A stretch of 64,000 bases of DNA from contig JAVBXY010000035.1 of the NCBI GenBank assembly GCA_030824275.1, positions 62,001 through 126,000 of the forward strand, given 5' to 3'. How positions within the stretch are numbered: the stretch's first letter is position 1; each line of letters begins with the position of its first letter. A program made the translations under genes and the position numbers. Of the stretch, positions 16,347 to 25,063 are shown piece by piece. This stretch comes from Rhodocyclaceae bacterium. GTDB taxonomy: Bacteria; Pseudomonadota; Gammaproteobacteria; Burkholderiales; Rhodocyclaceae. The notes under the pieces are model-generated. The model was given only the letters and a program-made list of their open reading frames with translations. It made no database searches and was not told the DNA's origin.

Positions 16347-17075
16347 TCAGCGGCGCTGCCGCCGCGTCTCGAACAGGCAGATGCCGGCCGAGACCGACAC
16401 GTTGAGACTTTCGACGCTGCCGAGCATGGGAATCTTCGCCAGCTCGTCGCAGGTCTCGCGGGTCAGGCGGCGCATACCGTCGCCTTCGGCGCCGAGCACC
16501 CAGGCCACCGGGCCTTTCTGGTCGATGGCGTAGAGCTCGCGCTCGGCCTCGCCGGCGGCACCGATGACCCAGATGCCGCGTTCCTGCAATTCGCGCAGGG
16601 TGCGGGCCAGGTTGGTGACGACGATATAGGGCACGGTATCTGCCGCACCGCTGGCCACCTTGATGGCCGTGGCATTGAGGCCGCAGGCCTTGTCCTTGGG
16701 CGCGATCACGGCATGGGCCCCGGCAGCGTCGGCGACGCGCAGGCAGGCGCCGAGGTTGTGGGGATCGGTGATGCTGTCGAGCACCAGCAGCAGGGCCGGC
16801 TCAGTCAGCGTGTCGAGCACGTCGTCGAGCGAGACGTGGCGGGCCTGTGCGGCGACCTTGGCGACGACACCTTGGTGGCGCTGGGCCATGCCGTCGAGTC
16901 GCTTGGCATCGGTGGGCAGCAGACGCACGCCGGCGGCTTCGGCGAGCTTGACCAGGTCGCGCATGCGGCCGTCCTGGCGACCTTCGGCGATGTAGATTTC
17001 CTTCACGTCGTCGGCGGCGTGGCGCAGCTTGGCGGTAACGGCGTGGAAGCCGTGGATCAGGCGGGTATCAGACAT
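16347..17075 (-). CDS. rlmB: 23S rRNA (guanosine-2251-2'-O)-methyltransferase RlmB
   Basis: SPOUT methyltransferase modifying G2251 in the ribosomal P-site loop; 242 aa from the ATG at 17075 ([17 protein letters not shown]). An N-terminal L7Ae-like substrate-binding domain is followed by the knot domain, with [45 protein letters not shown] and [18 protein letters not shown]. An upstream start is open but belongs to antisense-constrained mscS sequence. It overlaps mscS by 8 bases and is the last gene of the dedA-to-rlmB run. Confidence 0.93.
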   Translation of the reverse strand: MSDTRLIHGFHAVTAKLRHAADDVKEIYIAEGRQDGRMRDLVKLAEAAGVRLLPTDAKRLDGMAQRHQGVVAKVAAQARHVSLDDVLDTLTEPALLLVLDSITDPHNLGACLRVADAAGAHAVIAPKDKACGLNATAIKVASGAADTVPYIVVTNLARTLRELQERGIWVIGAAGEAERELYAIDQKGPVAWVLGAEGDGMRRLTRETCDELAKIPMLGSVESLNVSVSAGICLFETRRQRR

Positions 17076-18354
17076 GATTGTTTCCGTTAAGGATGCGCAC
17101 TTCGCGCTGGGGGAAGGGAATCGAAATGCCCGCCGCCTTGAATTCTCGCCAGATGGCGAGATTGATGGTGGACTTGACGCCACCCGTGCCTTCTTCCGGA
17201 TCGTCGATCCAGAAGCCGAGTTCGAGATTGATGCCGGAATCGGCGAAGGCCGTCAGCAGCACCACCGGCGCCGGATCGGCCAGCACGCGGGGCTGAGCCC
17301 TGGCAACATCAACCAAGATCGCCATGGCTTTTTCCAGATCGCTGTCGTAAGCCACCTGCACGGTGATCGGAATGCGCACCTTGGGGTCACTGTAGGACTC
17401 GTTCTGCACCACGGTACCGACCAGCAGTTCATTCGGCACCAGCGCCTCGATGCCGGCCAGATTCTTGAGCACGGTATAGCGGGTGGTGATGCGCGTCACC
17501 ACGCCCCGGTCGGCACCGACGCTGATGATGTTGCCGATGCTTATCGAACGGTCGAGCAGGATGATGAAACCGGAGACGTAGTTGCTGGCGATTTTTTGCA
17601 GGCCGAAACCCAGACCGACGCCCAGCGCGCCGCCGAAGACCGACAGGGTGGTGAGATCGAGACCCACCAGCGGCAGGCCGATCAGTACCGCAACGACGAC
17701 CAGCAACGCCTTGGTAACCCGCGCCAGCACCACCTTCAGGTTGTCGTCGATGCCAGCGGCCCGATTGAGCTTGGCCTCGACGAGGCTGCCAACCCACAGG
17801 GCGAGCAGCATGGTCAGCAACACGGTGACCACGCCTTGCAGGAGTTGCCACAGGTTCAGCTTCGACTTGCCGACGGAGAAGGCGACACTCTCTAACGCAT
17901 CGATGAGGCCGGGCAACAGGCCGGAAATGTGCAGCGCGACCACACACCACACCAGCAGGGCGAAAATCCTCTCGAAGCTGGCCAGCCAGGTGGCCGTGCT
18001 GAAGCTGTGACGCAGCGCGTAGAAGACGCTGCGGATCACCGCCAGCGAGCCGAGCAAAGGCAACGCGACATTGAGCAGATTGACGTGCATGCCCTTGGGA
18101 AACAGCGCCCGCGCGGCGAACAGCAGCACTAGGGCCACCAGCGGAAAAACGACGCGCTTCAGGCCGCCCTGACCAAGCATCCAGGCTCGGCCATGCTCCT
18201 CGCCCTGTGCCGCTACCGCGTGGCCGCGCACGATGCGCTCGGCCAGCTTGGCGAGGACGAGGCAGACGACCAGCGCCAGCACCTGCCAGACCATGTCCGG
18301 GTGACGCAGATCGACGAGCATTTCATCCCACATGCCGGCGAGTTCAAGAGCCAT
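17068..18354 (-). CDS. MscS-family mechanosensitive channel
   Basis: Inner-membrane channel-like protein of 428 aa. About five to six hydrophobic helices occupy residues 20-250. The MscS core begins near [35 protein letters not shown], containing the pore-lining glycine/alanine-rich helix and the SIGNII start of the beta domain. A cytoplasmic alpha/beta tail ends in [11 protein letters not shown]. It is larger than minimal MscS and belongs to the YbdG/MscK-like wider family. It probably protects against osmotic downshock or serves signalling. Confidence 0.9.
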   Translation of the reverse strand: MALELAGMWDEMLVDLRHPDMVWQVLALVVCLVLAKLAERIVRGHAVAAQGEEHGRAWMLGQGGLKRVVFPLVALVLLFAARALFPKGMHVNLLNVALPLLGSLAVIRSVFYALRHSFSTATWLASFERIFALLVWCVVALHISGLLPGLIDALESVAFSVGKSKLNLWQLLQGVVTVLLTMLLALWVGSLVEAKLNRAAGIDDNLKVVLARVTKALLVVVAVLIGLPLVGLDLTTLSVFGGALGVGLGFGLQKIASNYVSGFIILLDRSISIGNIISVGADRGVVTRITTRYTVLKNLAGIEALVPNELLVGTVVQNESYSDPKVRIPITVQVAYDSDLEKAMAILVDVARAQPRVLADPAPVVLLTAFADSGINLELGFWIDDPEEGTGGVKSTINLAIWREFKAAGISIPFPQREVRILNGNNHV

Positions 18355-18366
18355 GTCTGTCTTTCA

Positions 18367-18930
18367 TCATTTCGTTGCCTGGCGTGGCAGCGACGTTGTA
18401 AGCACTTCGGCTTCAGCGCGATGCCGCCGCCAGTTGGCGAGGTAGCGCGCCGCCAGCGCCGGATTGCCGCGCAGGATCAGCAGGTTCTCGGCGTTGCGCG
18501 CCTGCGCCGACCAGGTGAAATTGTAGCTGCCGGTGATGACGATGGGGTCGGCGCTCTCGGCATCGATCAGCATCACCTTGTTGTGGGCTGCCGCGTAGCG
18601 CGTTTCGATCCATACCGGCACGCCGCCATCGCGCAGCATGAACAGCGGACTCCTGGGCTTGGTCTGTTCGCGGTCGGCCAGCACCTCGACGGCGACACCG
18701 CGCTTCTTCGCCTCGCCCAGCGCCCAGCCTATGTTGCGGCTGGTGAAGGCATAGGCCTGGACGTGGATGCTGGAGCGGGCCTTTTCGATCACCCGCAGCA
18801 GCGCGCCCTCGGCATCGTCCCAGGGCGTGAACAGCACTTCCACCGTGCCCGTGGCGGGCAACGCAGTACCTGGACCGGTTGCCAGAACCGGCGTGGCAAC
18901 AATCAGCAGCGCGAGAAGGAAACGCCTCAC
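18367..18930 (-). CDS. Exported phospholipase D-like nuclease (Nuc type)
   Basis: 187 aa with an N-terminal signal peptide (MRRFLLALLIVATPVLATGPG). It has a single HKD motif, H-N-K-V-M-L-I-D, followed by GSYNFTWSAQARNAENLLIL. A one-motif protein of this size matches the periplasmic endonuclease Nuc, which works as a dimer with one HKD from each chain. It would hydrolyse DNA phosphodiesters, or less likely phospholipids. It overlaps the RNA methyltransferase gene by 4 bases and ends 12 bases before mscS. Confidence 0.85.
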   Translation of the reverse strand: MRRFLLALLIVATPVLATGPGTALPATGTVEVLFTPWDDAEGALLRVIEKARSSIHVQAYAFTSRNIGWALGEAKKRGVAVEVLADREQTKPRSPLFMLRDGGVPVWIETRYAAAHNKVMLIDAESADPIVITGSYNFTWSAQARNAENLLILRGNPALAARYLANWRRHRAEAEVLTTSLPRQATK

Positions 18931-20201
18931 GCCACCCGTTCCATCACGGCAGCATAGAAGCCATCGGTGGCATGGGTCTGCGGCAGCAGCTTCATGTCCT
19001 CACCGCACTCCAGATTGATGCCCTGCTCGGCCAGCACTTCGCGGGCCGACAGGCGGCGGAACTCGGGATGGCCGGCGAGGAAGGCATCGACGATGGCCTC
19101 GTTTTCCTCACTGAGGATGCTGCACGTCGCATACACCAGGCGACCGCCGGGCTTGAGCATGCGCGAGGCGGCGGCAAGGATCGAGGCCTGCTTGACGGTC
19201 AGCTCATCGATGCTCTGCGGCGTCTGCCGCCATTTCAGATCAGGATTGCGGCGCAGGGTGCCGAGGCCCGAGCAGGGCGCGTCCACCAGCACGCGGTCGA
19301 TCTTGCCGGCCAGGCGGCGCACGCGCTGGTCGTTCTCGCCGGAGAGGCAGGCCGGATGCACGTTGGACAAACCCGAGCGGGCGACACGGGGCTTCATCTT
19401 GGCCAGGCGCTTGTCGGAGACGTCGAAGGCGTAGAGCCGGCCGGTGGAGCGCATCATCGCGCCCAGCAGCAGCGTCTTGCCGCCGGCGCCAGCGCAGAAA
19501 TCCACCACCATTTCACTGCGCTTCGGCGCCAGCAGATGACCCAGTAGCTGCGAGCCTTCGTCCTGCACTTCGATGCTGCCGTCGAGGTAGTAGGGATGCT
19601 TTTGCAGCGCCGGCTTGCCCTTCAGGCGCAGGCCTTCAGGGGCGTAAGGGCAAGGCGTCGACTCGATGCCGTCGGCGGTCAGCTTGCGCGCCACGGTGTT
19701 GCGGTTGGTCTTGAAAGTGTTCACTCGCAGGTCCAGCGGCGCCGTGGTGTTGAGGGCGCGCGACAGGGCCAGCAGTTCCTCATCGCTCATGCGCGCGGCC
19801 AGCCGTTCGGCCAGCCAGTCGGGGAAGTCCAGCTTTTCCGCCAGGCTCAGTTCCGGCTCAGGCTGCTGGCGAATCGCCGCCATCCATTCCAGGTCGCTGG
19901 GCAGCAAGGCCGGTTCGAGCTGGCGCTGCGACATGCCGCGAACGCGGAACAGGGACAGCAGCACGAGTTGGCGCGGCGTCGCGTCCTTGCCGGCGATGCG
20001 TTCCAGCGAACGCTTGCGGCGCAGCACGGCATAGGCCGTCTCGGCGATGAAGGCGCGGTCGCGGGCGCCGCTTTTCTTCATGCGGAAAAAGGCCGACAGG
20101 GCGGCGTCGGCGGGCTGCACGAACAACAACAGGCGGGCCGTGGCCTCGACGGTGGCGTTGAAGAGTGCGGCGGTCAGTGCATTGCTTGGTGTGGTGGTCA
20201 T
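18927..20201 (-). CDS. RsmB/NOP2-family RNA cytosine-5 methyltransferase
   Basis: Probable SAM-dependent m5C methyltransferase of rRNA, 424 aa. The N-terminal helical region is NusB-like but short. The catalytic domain carries VVDFCAGAGGKTLLLGAMM (SAM site), DAPCSGLGTLRRNPDLKW (first catalytic Cys) and YATCSILSEENEAIV (second Cys). It resembles a second SUN-family protein found in betaproteobacteria beside a canonical rsmB elsewhere, so the target base should not be assumed. It overlaps the DUF3108 gene by 4 bases. Confidence 0.85.
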   Translation of the reverse strand: MTTTPSNALTAALFNATVEATARLLLFVQPADAALSAFFRMKKSGARDRAFIAETAYAVLRRKRSLERIAGKDATPRQLVLLSLFRVRGMSQRQLEPALLPSDLEWMAAIRQQPEPELSLAEKLDFPDWLAERLAARMSDEELLALSRALNTTAPLDLRVNTFKTNRNTVARKLTADGIESTPCPYAPEGLRLKGKPALQKHPYYLDGSIEVQDEGSQLLGHLLAPKRSEMVVDFCAGAGGKTLLLGAMMRSTGRLYAFDVSDKRLAKMKPRVARSGLSNVHPACLSGENDQRVRRLAGKIDRVLVDAPCSGLGTLRRNPDLKWRQTPQSIDELTVKQASILAAASRMLKPGGRLVYATCSILSEENEAIVDAFLAGHPEFRRLSAREVLAEQGINLECGEDMKLLPQTHATDGFYAAVMERVA

Positions 20202-21163
20202 TGGGTATCCCTGGGTGCAATGTCTTCGGCCACCTGGTCGAAGATTTCACCCTTGCGGTCGATGAAACGGATTTTGAGCGGCAGGCCATCACCCTCTGTG
20301 GCGATCCAGAGTTCGATGCTGTCGTTGCCACTCTTGGTGCGGTAATGCAAGGCACGGCGCTCGCCCTTCGGCGTGGCAAAGCCCTCTTCGCCGAGCACCT
20401 CGAAGCGATAGCGCTCCAGCTTGCGGCCGGTGGCGATGGGAATCTCGGCGCTGACGCGCGGCTTCTTCAGCACCAGTTGGTAATACATCGACAGCATGTC
20501 CTGGGTGCCCATGGGCAGGGCTTCTTTCTGACCGGCGTAGGCAAGGCTCTGCGTCGCCCAGTCGAGGCTGGCGGTGTCGAGGCCATTCACGCGCTCGTGA
20601 CGAAACTCGCGGGGCCGCAGGCCGTCCACGGTGACCTCGCCCTTGCTCTCCTGCAAGACCTTGGCCGGCTTGAAAAGGGCGGCGAGGCCGGTGGTCTCGG
20701 TGATGCTGCGCAGCGTATAGCTGAAGCCGTCGTGTTCCCAGGTGTGCGTGGTCTGGCCGACGACGAAGCCACCCTCGCCCTTGGTGATGACGTAACGGAC
20801 GCGGCCCTTGCCGGGCAGGGAAATCGCCACCGGCACGGGAGCGGCCGGCGGTACAAAAGTCGGCTCTGGCGACACGGCGACGGGGGCTGGCGTTGCACTG
20901 GCAGGTGCCACGGCCGGCGCGGTTGACGGCGCGGAAGCCACGGGCTGCAATGCAGGTTGCACTGCGGGCTGCGGACGCGGCGGCTTCGGCGCAGGTGCAG
21001 GCGCCACCGCTGCCAGGCGCGGCGCCGGCTTGCTCAGCACCGCATCGATGGTCGGCGCGACCTCGGGCTCCGGTTCGTCCAGCCCCGGCAGCGCCCAGTT
21101 GGGGCCGACCAGCGCACCGGCATGCAGCAGCGCCGAAGCGACGAGGGCCAGAACGAAGGGCAT
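20198..21163 (-). CDS. DUF3108 protein with proline-rich linker
   Basis: 321 aa. A hydrophobic N-terminal segment (MPFVLALVASALLHAGAL) acts as signal or anchor. A long Pro/Ala linker (about residues 45-120) holds a dispersed-repeat copy read as SPEPTFVPP. A C-terminal DUF3108 beta domain follows from VRYVITKGEGGFVVGQ. The function is unknown; the layout suggests a periplasmic protein tethered to the inner membrane. The frame is open much further upstream through purN antisense, so the ATG at 21163, eleven bases after the purN stop, is used. The gene belongs to the dedA-to-rlmB run. Confidence 0.82.
   Translation of the reverse strand: MPFVLALVASALLHAGALVGPNWALPGLDEPEPEVAPTIDAVLSKPAPRLAAVAPAPAPKPPRPQPAVQPALQPVASAPSTAPAVAPASATPAPVAVSPEPTFVPPAAPVPVAISLPGKGRVRYVITKGEGGFVVGQTTHTWEHDGFSYTLRSITETTGLAALFKPAKVLQESKGEVTVDGLRPREFRHERVNGLDTASLDWATQSLAYAGQKEALPMGTQDMLSMYYQLVLKKPRVSAEIPIATGRKLERYRFEVLGEEGFATPKGERRALHYRTKSGNDSIELWIATEGDGLPLKIRFIDRKGEIFDQVAEDIAPRDTQ
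20855..20878 (-). repeat. Dispersed 24-bp repeat, copy 5 (inside the DUF3108 gene)
   Basis: The plus strand reads AAAAGTCGGCTCTGGCG then ACACGGC. It is translated as SPEPTF within a Pro/Ala-rich linker. Confidence 0.85.
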
Positions 21164-21174
21164 CTCAGCCGGCT

Positions 21175-21807
21175 TCAACGAACATCGGGCGCATGCAGTG
21201 CACCCGTTATCGGCGTTTCGCCGTCCAGTTGCACGCGGCCCTCCACGAGGCGCAGACGGCCGTCGAGAAACCAGCGGGCGACGCGGGCATACAAGGGGTG
21301 TTCCTCGACCAGCACGCGGGCAGCGAGGCTGGCCTCGTCGTCGCCAGCCATGACCGGCACGGCGGCCTGGGCGACGATGGGGCCGCCATCGAGGGCCGGG
21401 GTGACGAAATGCACCGTGCAACCATGCAGGCGTACGCCGGCAGCCAGCGCCTGGGCGTGGGTCTTGATGCCGGGAAACAGCGGCAGCAGGGACGGATGGA
21501 TGTTGAGCATGCGGCCCTCGTAGCGACGCACGAAACCGTCGGTGAGGATGCGCATGAAGCCGGCCAGCAGCACGAGGTCGGCGCCGTGACGGTCGATTTC
21601 GGCGGCCAGCGCCGCGTCGAATTCCTCGCGGCTGGCGAAGTTGCGGTGATCGATCACTGCCGTCGGCACGCCGCGCTGCTGTGCCGTCGCCAGACCGCCG
21701 GCCTCGGGCCGGTTGCTGATGACGGCGGCACAGCGGCCGGGCAATTGGGCATCGAGCAGCGACTCCATGTTGCTGCCACGGCCGGAGATGAGGATGACGT
21801 AGTTCAT
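21175..21807 (-). CDS. purN: Phosphoribosylglycinamide formyltransferase PurN
   Basis: Third step of purine synthesis, transferring a formyl group from 10-formyl-THF to GAR; 210 aa. N-terminal SGRGSNMESLL binds phosphate. Catalytic motifs are NIHPSLLPLFPG (Asn and His) and GCTVHFVTPALDGGPIVAQ (Asp). The start codon overlaps the stop of the upstream lipoprotein gene by one base (TAATG). purM is separately located near 35 kb. Confidence 0.95.
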   Translation of the reverse strand: MNYVILISGRGSNMESLLDAQLPGRCAAVISNRPEAGGLATAQQRGVPTAVIDHRNFASREEFDAALAAEIDRHGADLVLLAGFMRILTDGFVRRYEGRMLNIHPSLLPLFPGIKTHAQALAAGVRLHGCTVHFVTPALDGGPIVAQAAVPVMAGDDEASLAARVLVEEHPLYARVARWFLDGRLRLVEGRVQLDGETPITGALHAPDVR

Positions 21808-22529
21808 TAGAGGCCGGGGATGGGCAGGAAGAGGCTGGTGCCCAGGCTCTGGGCCACCCGCGCAATGGTACGGTTCTCCTTGTCGGCGATGATGCGCGCC
21901 AACAGGTCAAGGTTGCCGATCATCTTGCCGAACTCGCGCTCGAAGCTGAGGTTGGACGCCGCATTCGGCTGCGTGCCGATTTCGTTGGAGAGCAGCAGCA
22001 GCGCGTTGGCCGCATCCCTCGACGAAGCCAGCTTCCAGGCCGCCACTTCCAGATTGCGCGCCGCGTTGTAGAGCTTCTGCGGATCGAGGTCGTCGAACAT
22101 GAAGAATTCGGTCTTGTTGTCGAAGGCGGCGTTGAGCATGCCGCCGAGGCCGGCGATGAAGGCGGCGACCCGGTCACCCGCGTAGTCCGGCATCAGGCCG
22201 GCGAGGATGATCGCGGAGCCGGCCTTGCCCGGCAGGTCGGCCAGCCGCCAACCGGTGCGCGGATCGAGCAGGGCCTCCAGCGCCGCCTCATGGCTGGCGT
22301 GGCCGCCCTTCCGCCATTCGCGCGGATTGCGTTTGTAGAGCTTGTCGGCCAGCACGCGGATGCTGGCGAAGACTTCCTTGCGATGGGCGTCGGCCAGGCG
22401 ATCCACGTCGCCTTTGGCGATCTGTTTCGGATCGAATCCGGAAATCGCCTTGCCGGCCCCGTTGGTCTGCGCGCAACCGCCCAGGCAGAGGAGCGTGATC
22501 GCCCCGGCGAACCCGGCGGCCAGGCGCAT
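21807..22529 (-). CDS. Putative lipoprotein, unknown function
   Basis: 240 aa. A signal peptide ends in the lipobox-like LGGC, so it should be a lipidated envelope protein. The remainder is mainly helical with no motif I recognise; notable stretches are DVDRLADAHRKEVFASIRVLADKLYKRNPREW and FMFDDLDPQKLYNAARNLE. It lies one base after the dedA stop and runs into purN with a one-base overlap, so expression is coupled to both. Confidence 0.75.
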   Translation of the reverse strand: MRLAAGFAGAITLLCLGGCAQTNGAGKAISGFDPKQIAKGDVDRLADAHRKEVFASIRVLADKLYKRNPREWRKGGHASHEAALEALLDPRTGWRLADLPGKAGSAIILAGLMPDYAGDRVAAFIAGLGGMLNAAFDNKTEFFMFDDLDPQKLYNAARNLEVAAWKLASSRDAANALLLLSNEIGTQPNAASNLSFEREFGKMIGNLDLLARIIADKENRTIARVAQSLGTSLFLPIPGL

Positions 22530-22530
22530 G

Positions 22531-23196
22531 TCAGGCCGCCTTGGCTGCTAGGCGCTGGCGCAGCCAGGCGAAGGCCAGCGGTGCCAGCGACAGGGCAATG
22601 GTGCCGAGAATGATCAGCGAGAGATTGCCCTTGACCCAGGGCATGTTGCCGAAGAGATAACCGGCCATGCACAGGGAACCGACCCAGAGCACCGCACCGA
22701 CGAAATCGAAGGCGAAGTAGCGCGGGTAATGCATGGTGCCGACACCGGCGACGAAGGGTGCGAAGGTGCGCACGAAGGGCATGAAGCGGGCCACCAGCAT
22801 GGTCACGCCGCCGTACTTGTCGTAGAAGGCATGGGTGGCGTCGAAGGCCTTGCGGTTGAAGAAGCGCGAACCCTCGCCCCAGCGCAGGATCTTCTTGCCG
22901 GCCCAGCGGCCGATCCAGTAATTGGTGTTGTCGCCCAGCACAGCGGCAGCGAACAGCGTCACCATCAGGATCACGATATCGAAGCTGCCACCGCTGGCAG
23001 CGGAACTGGCGGCCAGCGCACCAGCGACGAAGAGCATGGAATCGCCGGGCAGGAAGGGCGTCACCACCAGCCCCGTCTCGCAGAAGACGATGGCGAAGAG
23101 GATCACGTAGATCCAGGTGCCGTACTGTTCGAGCAGGATGGCGAGGTGCTTGTCGAGGTGCAGGATGATGTCGATGAACTGGGCGAGAAGTTCCAC
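22531..23196 (-). CDS. DedA/SNARE-associated family membrane protein
   Basis: 221 aa with five to six hydrophobic segments. DedA signatures are ETGLVVTPFLPGDSMLFVAGALAA, the FxxxR-like block ARFMPFVRTFAPFVAGVGTM, and GDNTNYWIGRWAG. DedA proteins recycle undecaprenyl phosphate or lipids across the inner membrane and support proton-motive-force homeostasis. The start GTG at 23196 is inferred from family alignment; the frame is open far upstream only because it runs antisense through mutL. First gene of the eight-gene minus-strand run, divergent from mutL. Confidence 0.9.
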   Translation of the reverse strand: MELLAQFIDIILHLDKHLAILLEQYGTWIYVILFAIVFCETGLVVTPFLPGDSMLFVAGALAASSAASGGSFDIVILMVTLFAAAVLGDNTNYWIGRWAGKKILRWGEGSRFFNRKAFDATHAFYDKYGGVTMLVARFMPFVRTFAPFVAGVGTMHYPRYFAFDFVGAVLWVGSLCMAGYLFGNMPWVKGNLSLIILGTIALSLAPLAFAWLRQRLAAKAA

Positions 23197-23238
23197 GGAT
23201 ACAGACCAAAGAGGAAAGGGCGTGATTTTACCGGAAGC

Positions 23239-23244
23239 TATAAT
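23239..23244 (+). promoter_or_regulatory. -10 box of mutL
   Basis: A perfect TATAAT with only nine bases before the mutL ATG, implying a leader of about three bases or none. No strong -35 is evident. Confidence 0.5.
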
Positions 23245-23253
23245 CCGCCCCCC

Positions 23254-25029
23254 ATGGGAATCATCCACGCCCTCCCCGACCTCCTGATCAGCCAGATAGC
23301 CGCCGGCGAGGTCGTCGAACGTCCGGCGTCCGTGCTCAAGGAGCTGGTCGAGAACAGCCTCGATGCCGGCGCCACCAGGATCGACGTGCAACTGGAGGAA
23401 GGCGGCGTGCGCCTGATGCGCGTGGCCGACGACGGCGGCGGCATCGCCCCGGAAGACCTGCCCCTGGCCCTGGCCCGCCACGCCACCAGCAAGATCGCCA
23501 GCCTCGACGACCTGGAACGGGTCGGCAGCTACGGCTTTCGCGGCGAGGCGCTGGCGTCGATTGCTTCCGTGGCCCGCGTCACGGTAACGAGTCGCCACCC
23601 CTCGCAAAGCCATGCCTTCCGCCTGCGTGGCGAGGGCGGCAGCGCCGAACCGGCGGCCCTCGGCGCCGGCACGATGATCGAAGTCGCCGACCTCTATTAC
23701 GCCACCCCGGCGCGACGCAAGTTCCTCAAGACCGAGGCCACCGAATACGCCCACTGCGACGAAGTCCTGCGCCGCATGGCCCTGGCCCGCCCCGACGTGG
23801 CCTTCACCATCACCCACAACGGCAGCGCCAAACGCCGTCTCGCCAACGCCGACTTTTCGCGCCGGGCGAAGGACATCATCGGCGCCGAGTTCTTCCCTCA
23901 TGCCCGCGAGATCGACGTCAACGCCGGTCCGCTGCGCCTGTCGGGCATGGCCGCCCTGCCCGCCTATTCCCGCTCCGGCCGCGACGAGCAGTATTTCTTC
24001 GTCAATGGCCGCTTCGTCCGCGACAAGCTGCTGAGCCACGCTGCCCGCCAGGCCTACGAAGACATCCTGCACGGCGCCCGGCACCCGGCCTACATCCTGT
24101 TCCTGACCCTGGACCCGGCCGGCGTCGATGTGAATGTGCATCCGGCCAAGACGGAAGTGCGCTTCCGCGATGCGCGGGGTATCCACCAGTTCGTGTTCCA
24201 TGCGCTGCAACGGACGCTGGCGACGCCGCTCAGCACACCACAGCCGGCATCAATGCCAACGCCGGAAGCCGCTGCGACCAGCTTCAACTACCCGCGACAG
24301 TCCTCGCTGCCGGTGAACGAACCGGCAGTGCGCCCCTATCTCGAATTCGCCCGCGCAGCCTTCAGCGATGCGCAAATCGCCGTCCCCCATGCGGGGGATT
24401 TCATCCCACCAACGCCGACTTTTTCAAGGCCCGACCAAGGTAGCGCTCCCCAGCTCGGCTACGCCATCGCCCAGCTCCACGGCATCTACGTCCTGGCGCA
24501 GAACGAGCACGGCCTGGTGCTGGTGGACATGCACGCCGCCCACGAGCGCATCCTCTACGAGAAGCTGAAGAACGCCCTCGATGCCGGCCCGCCGGCAACG
24601 CAGACCCTGCTGGTGCCGCTGCTGCTCGCCGCCAGCGAGAAGGAACTCGCCACCGTCGCCGAGCAACAGGACGCCCTGGCCCTGCTCGGCATCGAGATCG
24701 CCCCCGCCGGCCCGAGGGAACTGGCCGTGCGTACCGTGCCCGCCCTGCTCGCCGGCGGCAACGTGGTCGAGCTGGTGCGCTCCCTGTTGCGCGAACTGGC
24801 CGAGCATCCTGCCAGCCGCGTCATCGAAACCCAGCGCAACCAACTGCTCGCCACCATGGCCTGCCACGGCGCCGTGCGCGCCCATCGGCTGCTCTCACTG
24901 CCGGAAATGAACGCCCTGCTGCGCCAGATGGAGGAAACCGAGCGCGCCGATCAGTGCAACCACGGCCGCCCCACCTGGGTGCAGCTCTCGATGACGGACC
25001 TCGACCGCCTGTTCATGCGCGGCCGCTGA
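23254..25029 (+). CDS. mutL: DNA mismatch repair protein MutL
   Basis: Mismatch-repair mediator, 591 aa. The GHKL ATPase domain has LKELVENSLDAGA, DDGGGI and YGFRGEALASIASV. A linker (about residues 330-410) contains a dispersed-repeat copy read as PTPTF. The C-terminal dimerisation domain carries DMHAAHERILYE, which fits the endonuclease motif DxHA(x2)E(x4)E of MutH-independent MutL proteins, as in Neisseria. It is therefore probably a latent endonuclease. The ATG at 23254 gives the standard N-terminus MGIIHALPDLLISQIAAGE; upstream reading is antisense to dedA. Confidence 0.95.
   Translation: MGIIHALPDLLISQIAAGEVVERPASVLKELVENSLDAGATRIDVQLEEGGVRLMRVADDGGGIAPEDLPLALARHATSKIASLDDLERVGSYGFRGEALASIASVARVTVTSRHPSQSHAFRLRGEGGSAEPAALGAGTMIEVADLYYATPARRKFLKTEATEYAHCDEVLRRMALARPDVAFTITHNGSAKRRLANADFSRRAKDIIGAEFFPHAREIDVNAGPLRLSGMAALPAYSRSGRDEQYFFVNGRFVRDKLLSHAARQAYEDILHGARHPAYILFLTLDPAGVDVNVHPAKTEVRFRDARGIHQFVFHALQRTLATPLSTPQPASMPTPEAAATSFNYPRQSSLPVNEPAVRPYLEFARAAFSDAQIAVPHAGDFIPPTPTFSRPDQGSAPQLGYAIAQLHGIYVLAQNEHGLVLVDMHAAHERILYEKLKNALDAGPPATQTLLVPLLLAASEKELATVAEQQDALALLGIEIAPAGPRELAVRTVPALLAGGNVVELVRSLLRELAEHPASRVIETQRNQLLATMACHGAVRAHRLLSLPEMNALLRQMEETERADQCNHGRPTWVQLSMTDLDRLFMRGR
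24401..24424 (+). repeat. Dispersed 24-bp repeat, copy 6 (inside mutL)
   Basis: Reads TCATCCCACCAACGCC then GACTTTT. The first half is degenerate and the second half matches. It is translated PPTPTF in the MutL linker. Confidence 0.7.
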
Positions 25030-25063
25030 TCTCTTTCCCGCCTCACCCTACCGACAATCCCGA

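Noticed and set aside
23197..24210. Upstream extension of the dedA frame through mutL
   Set aside because: This is the antisense of mutL, and the DedA family begins at about 23196.
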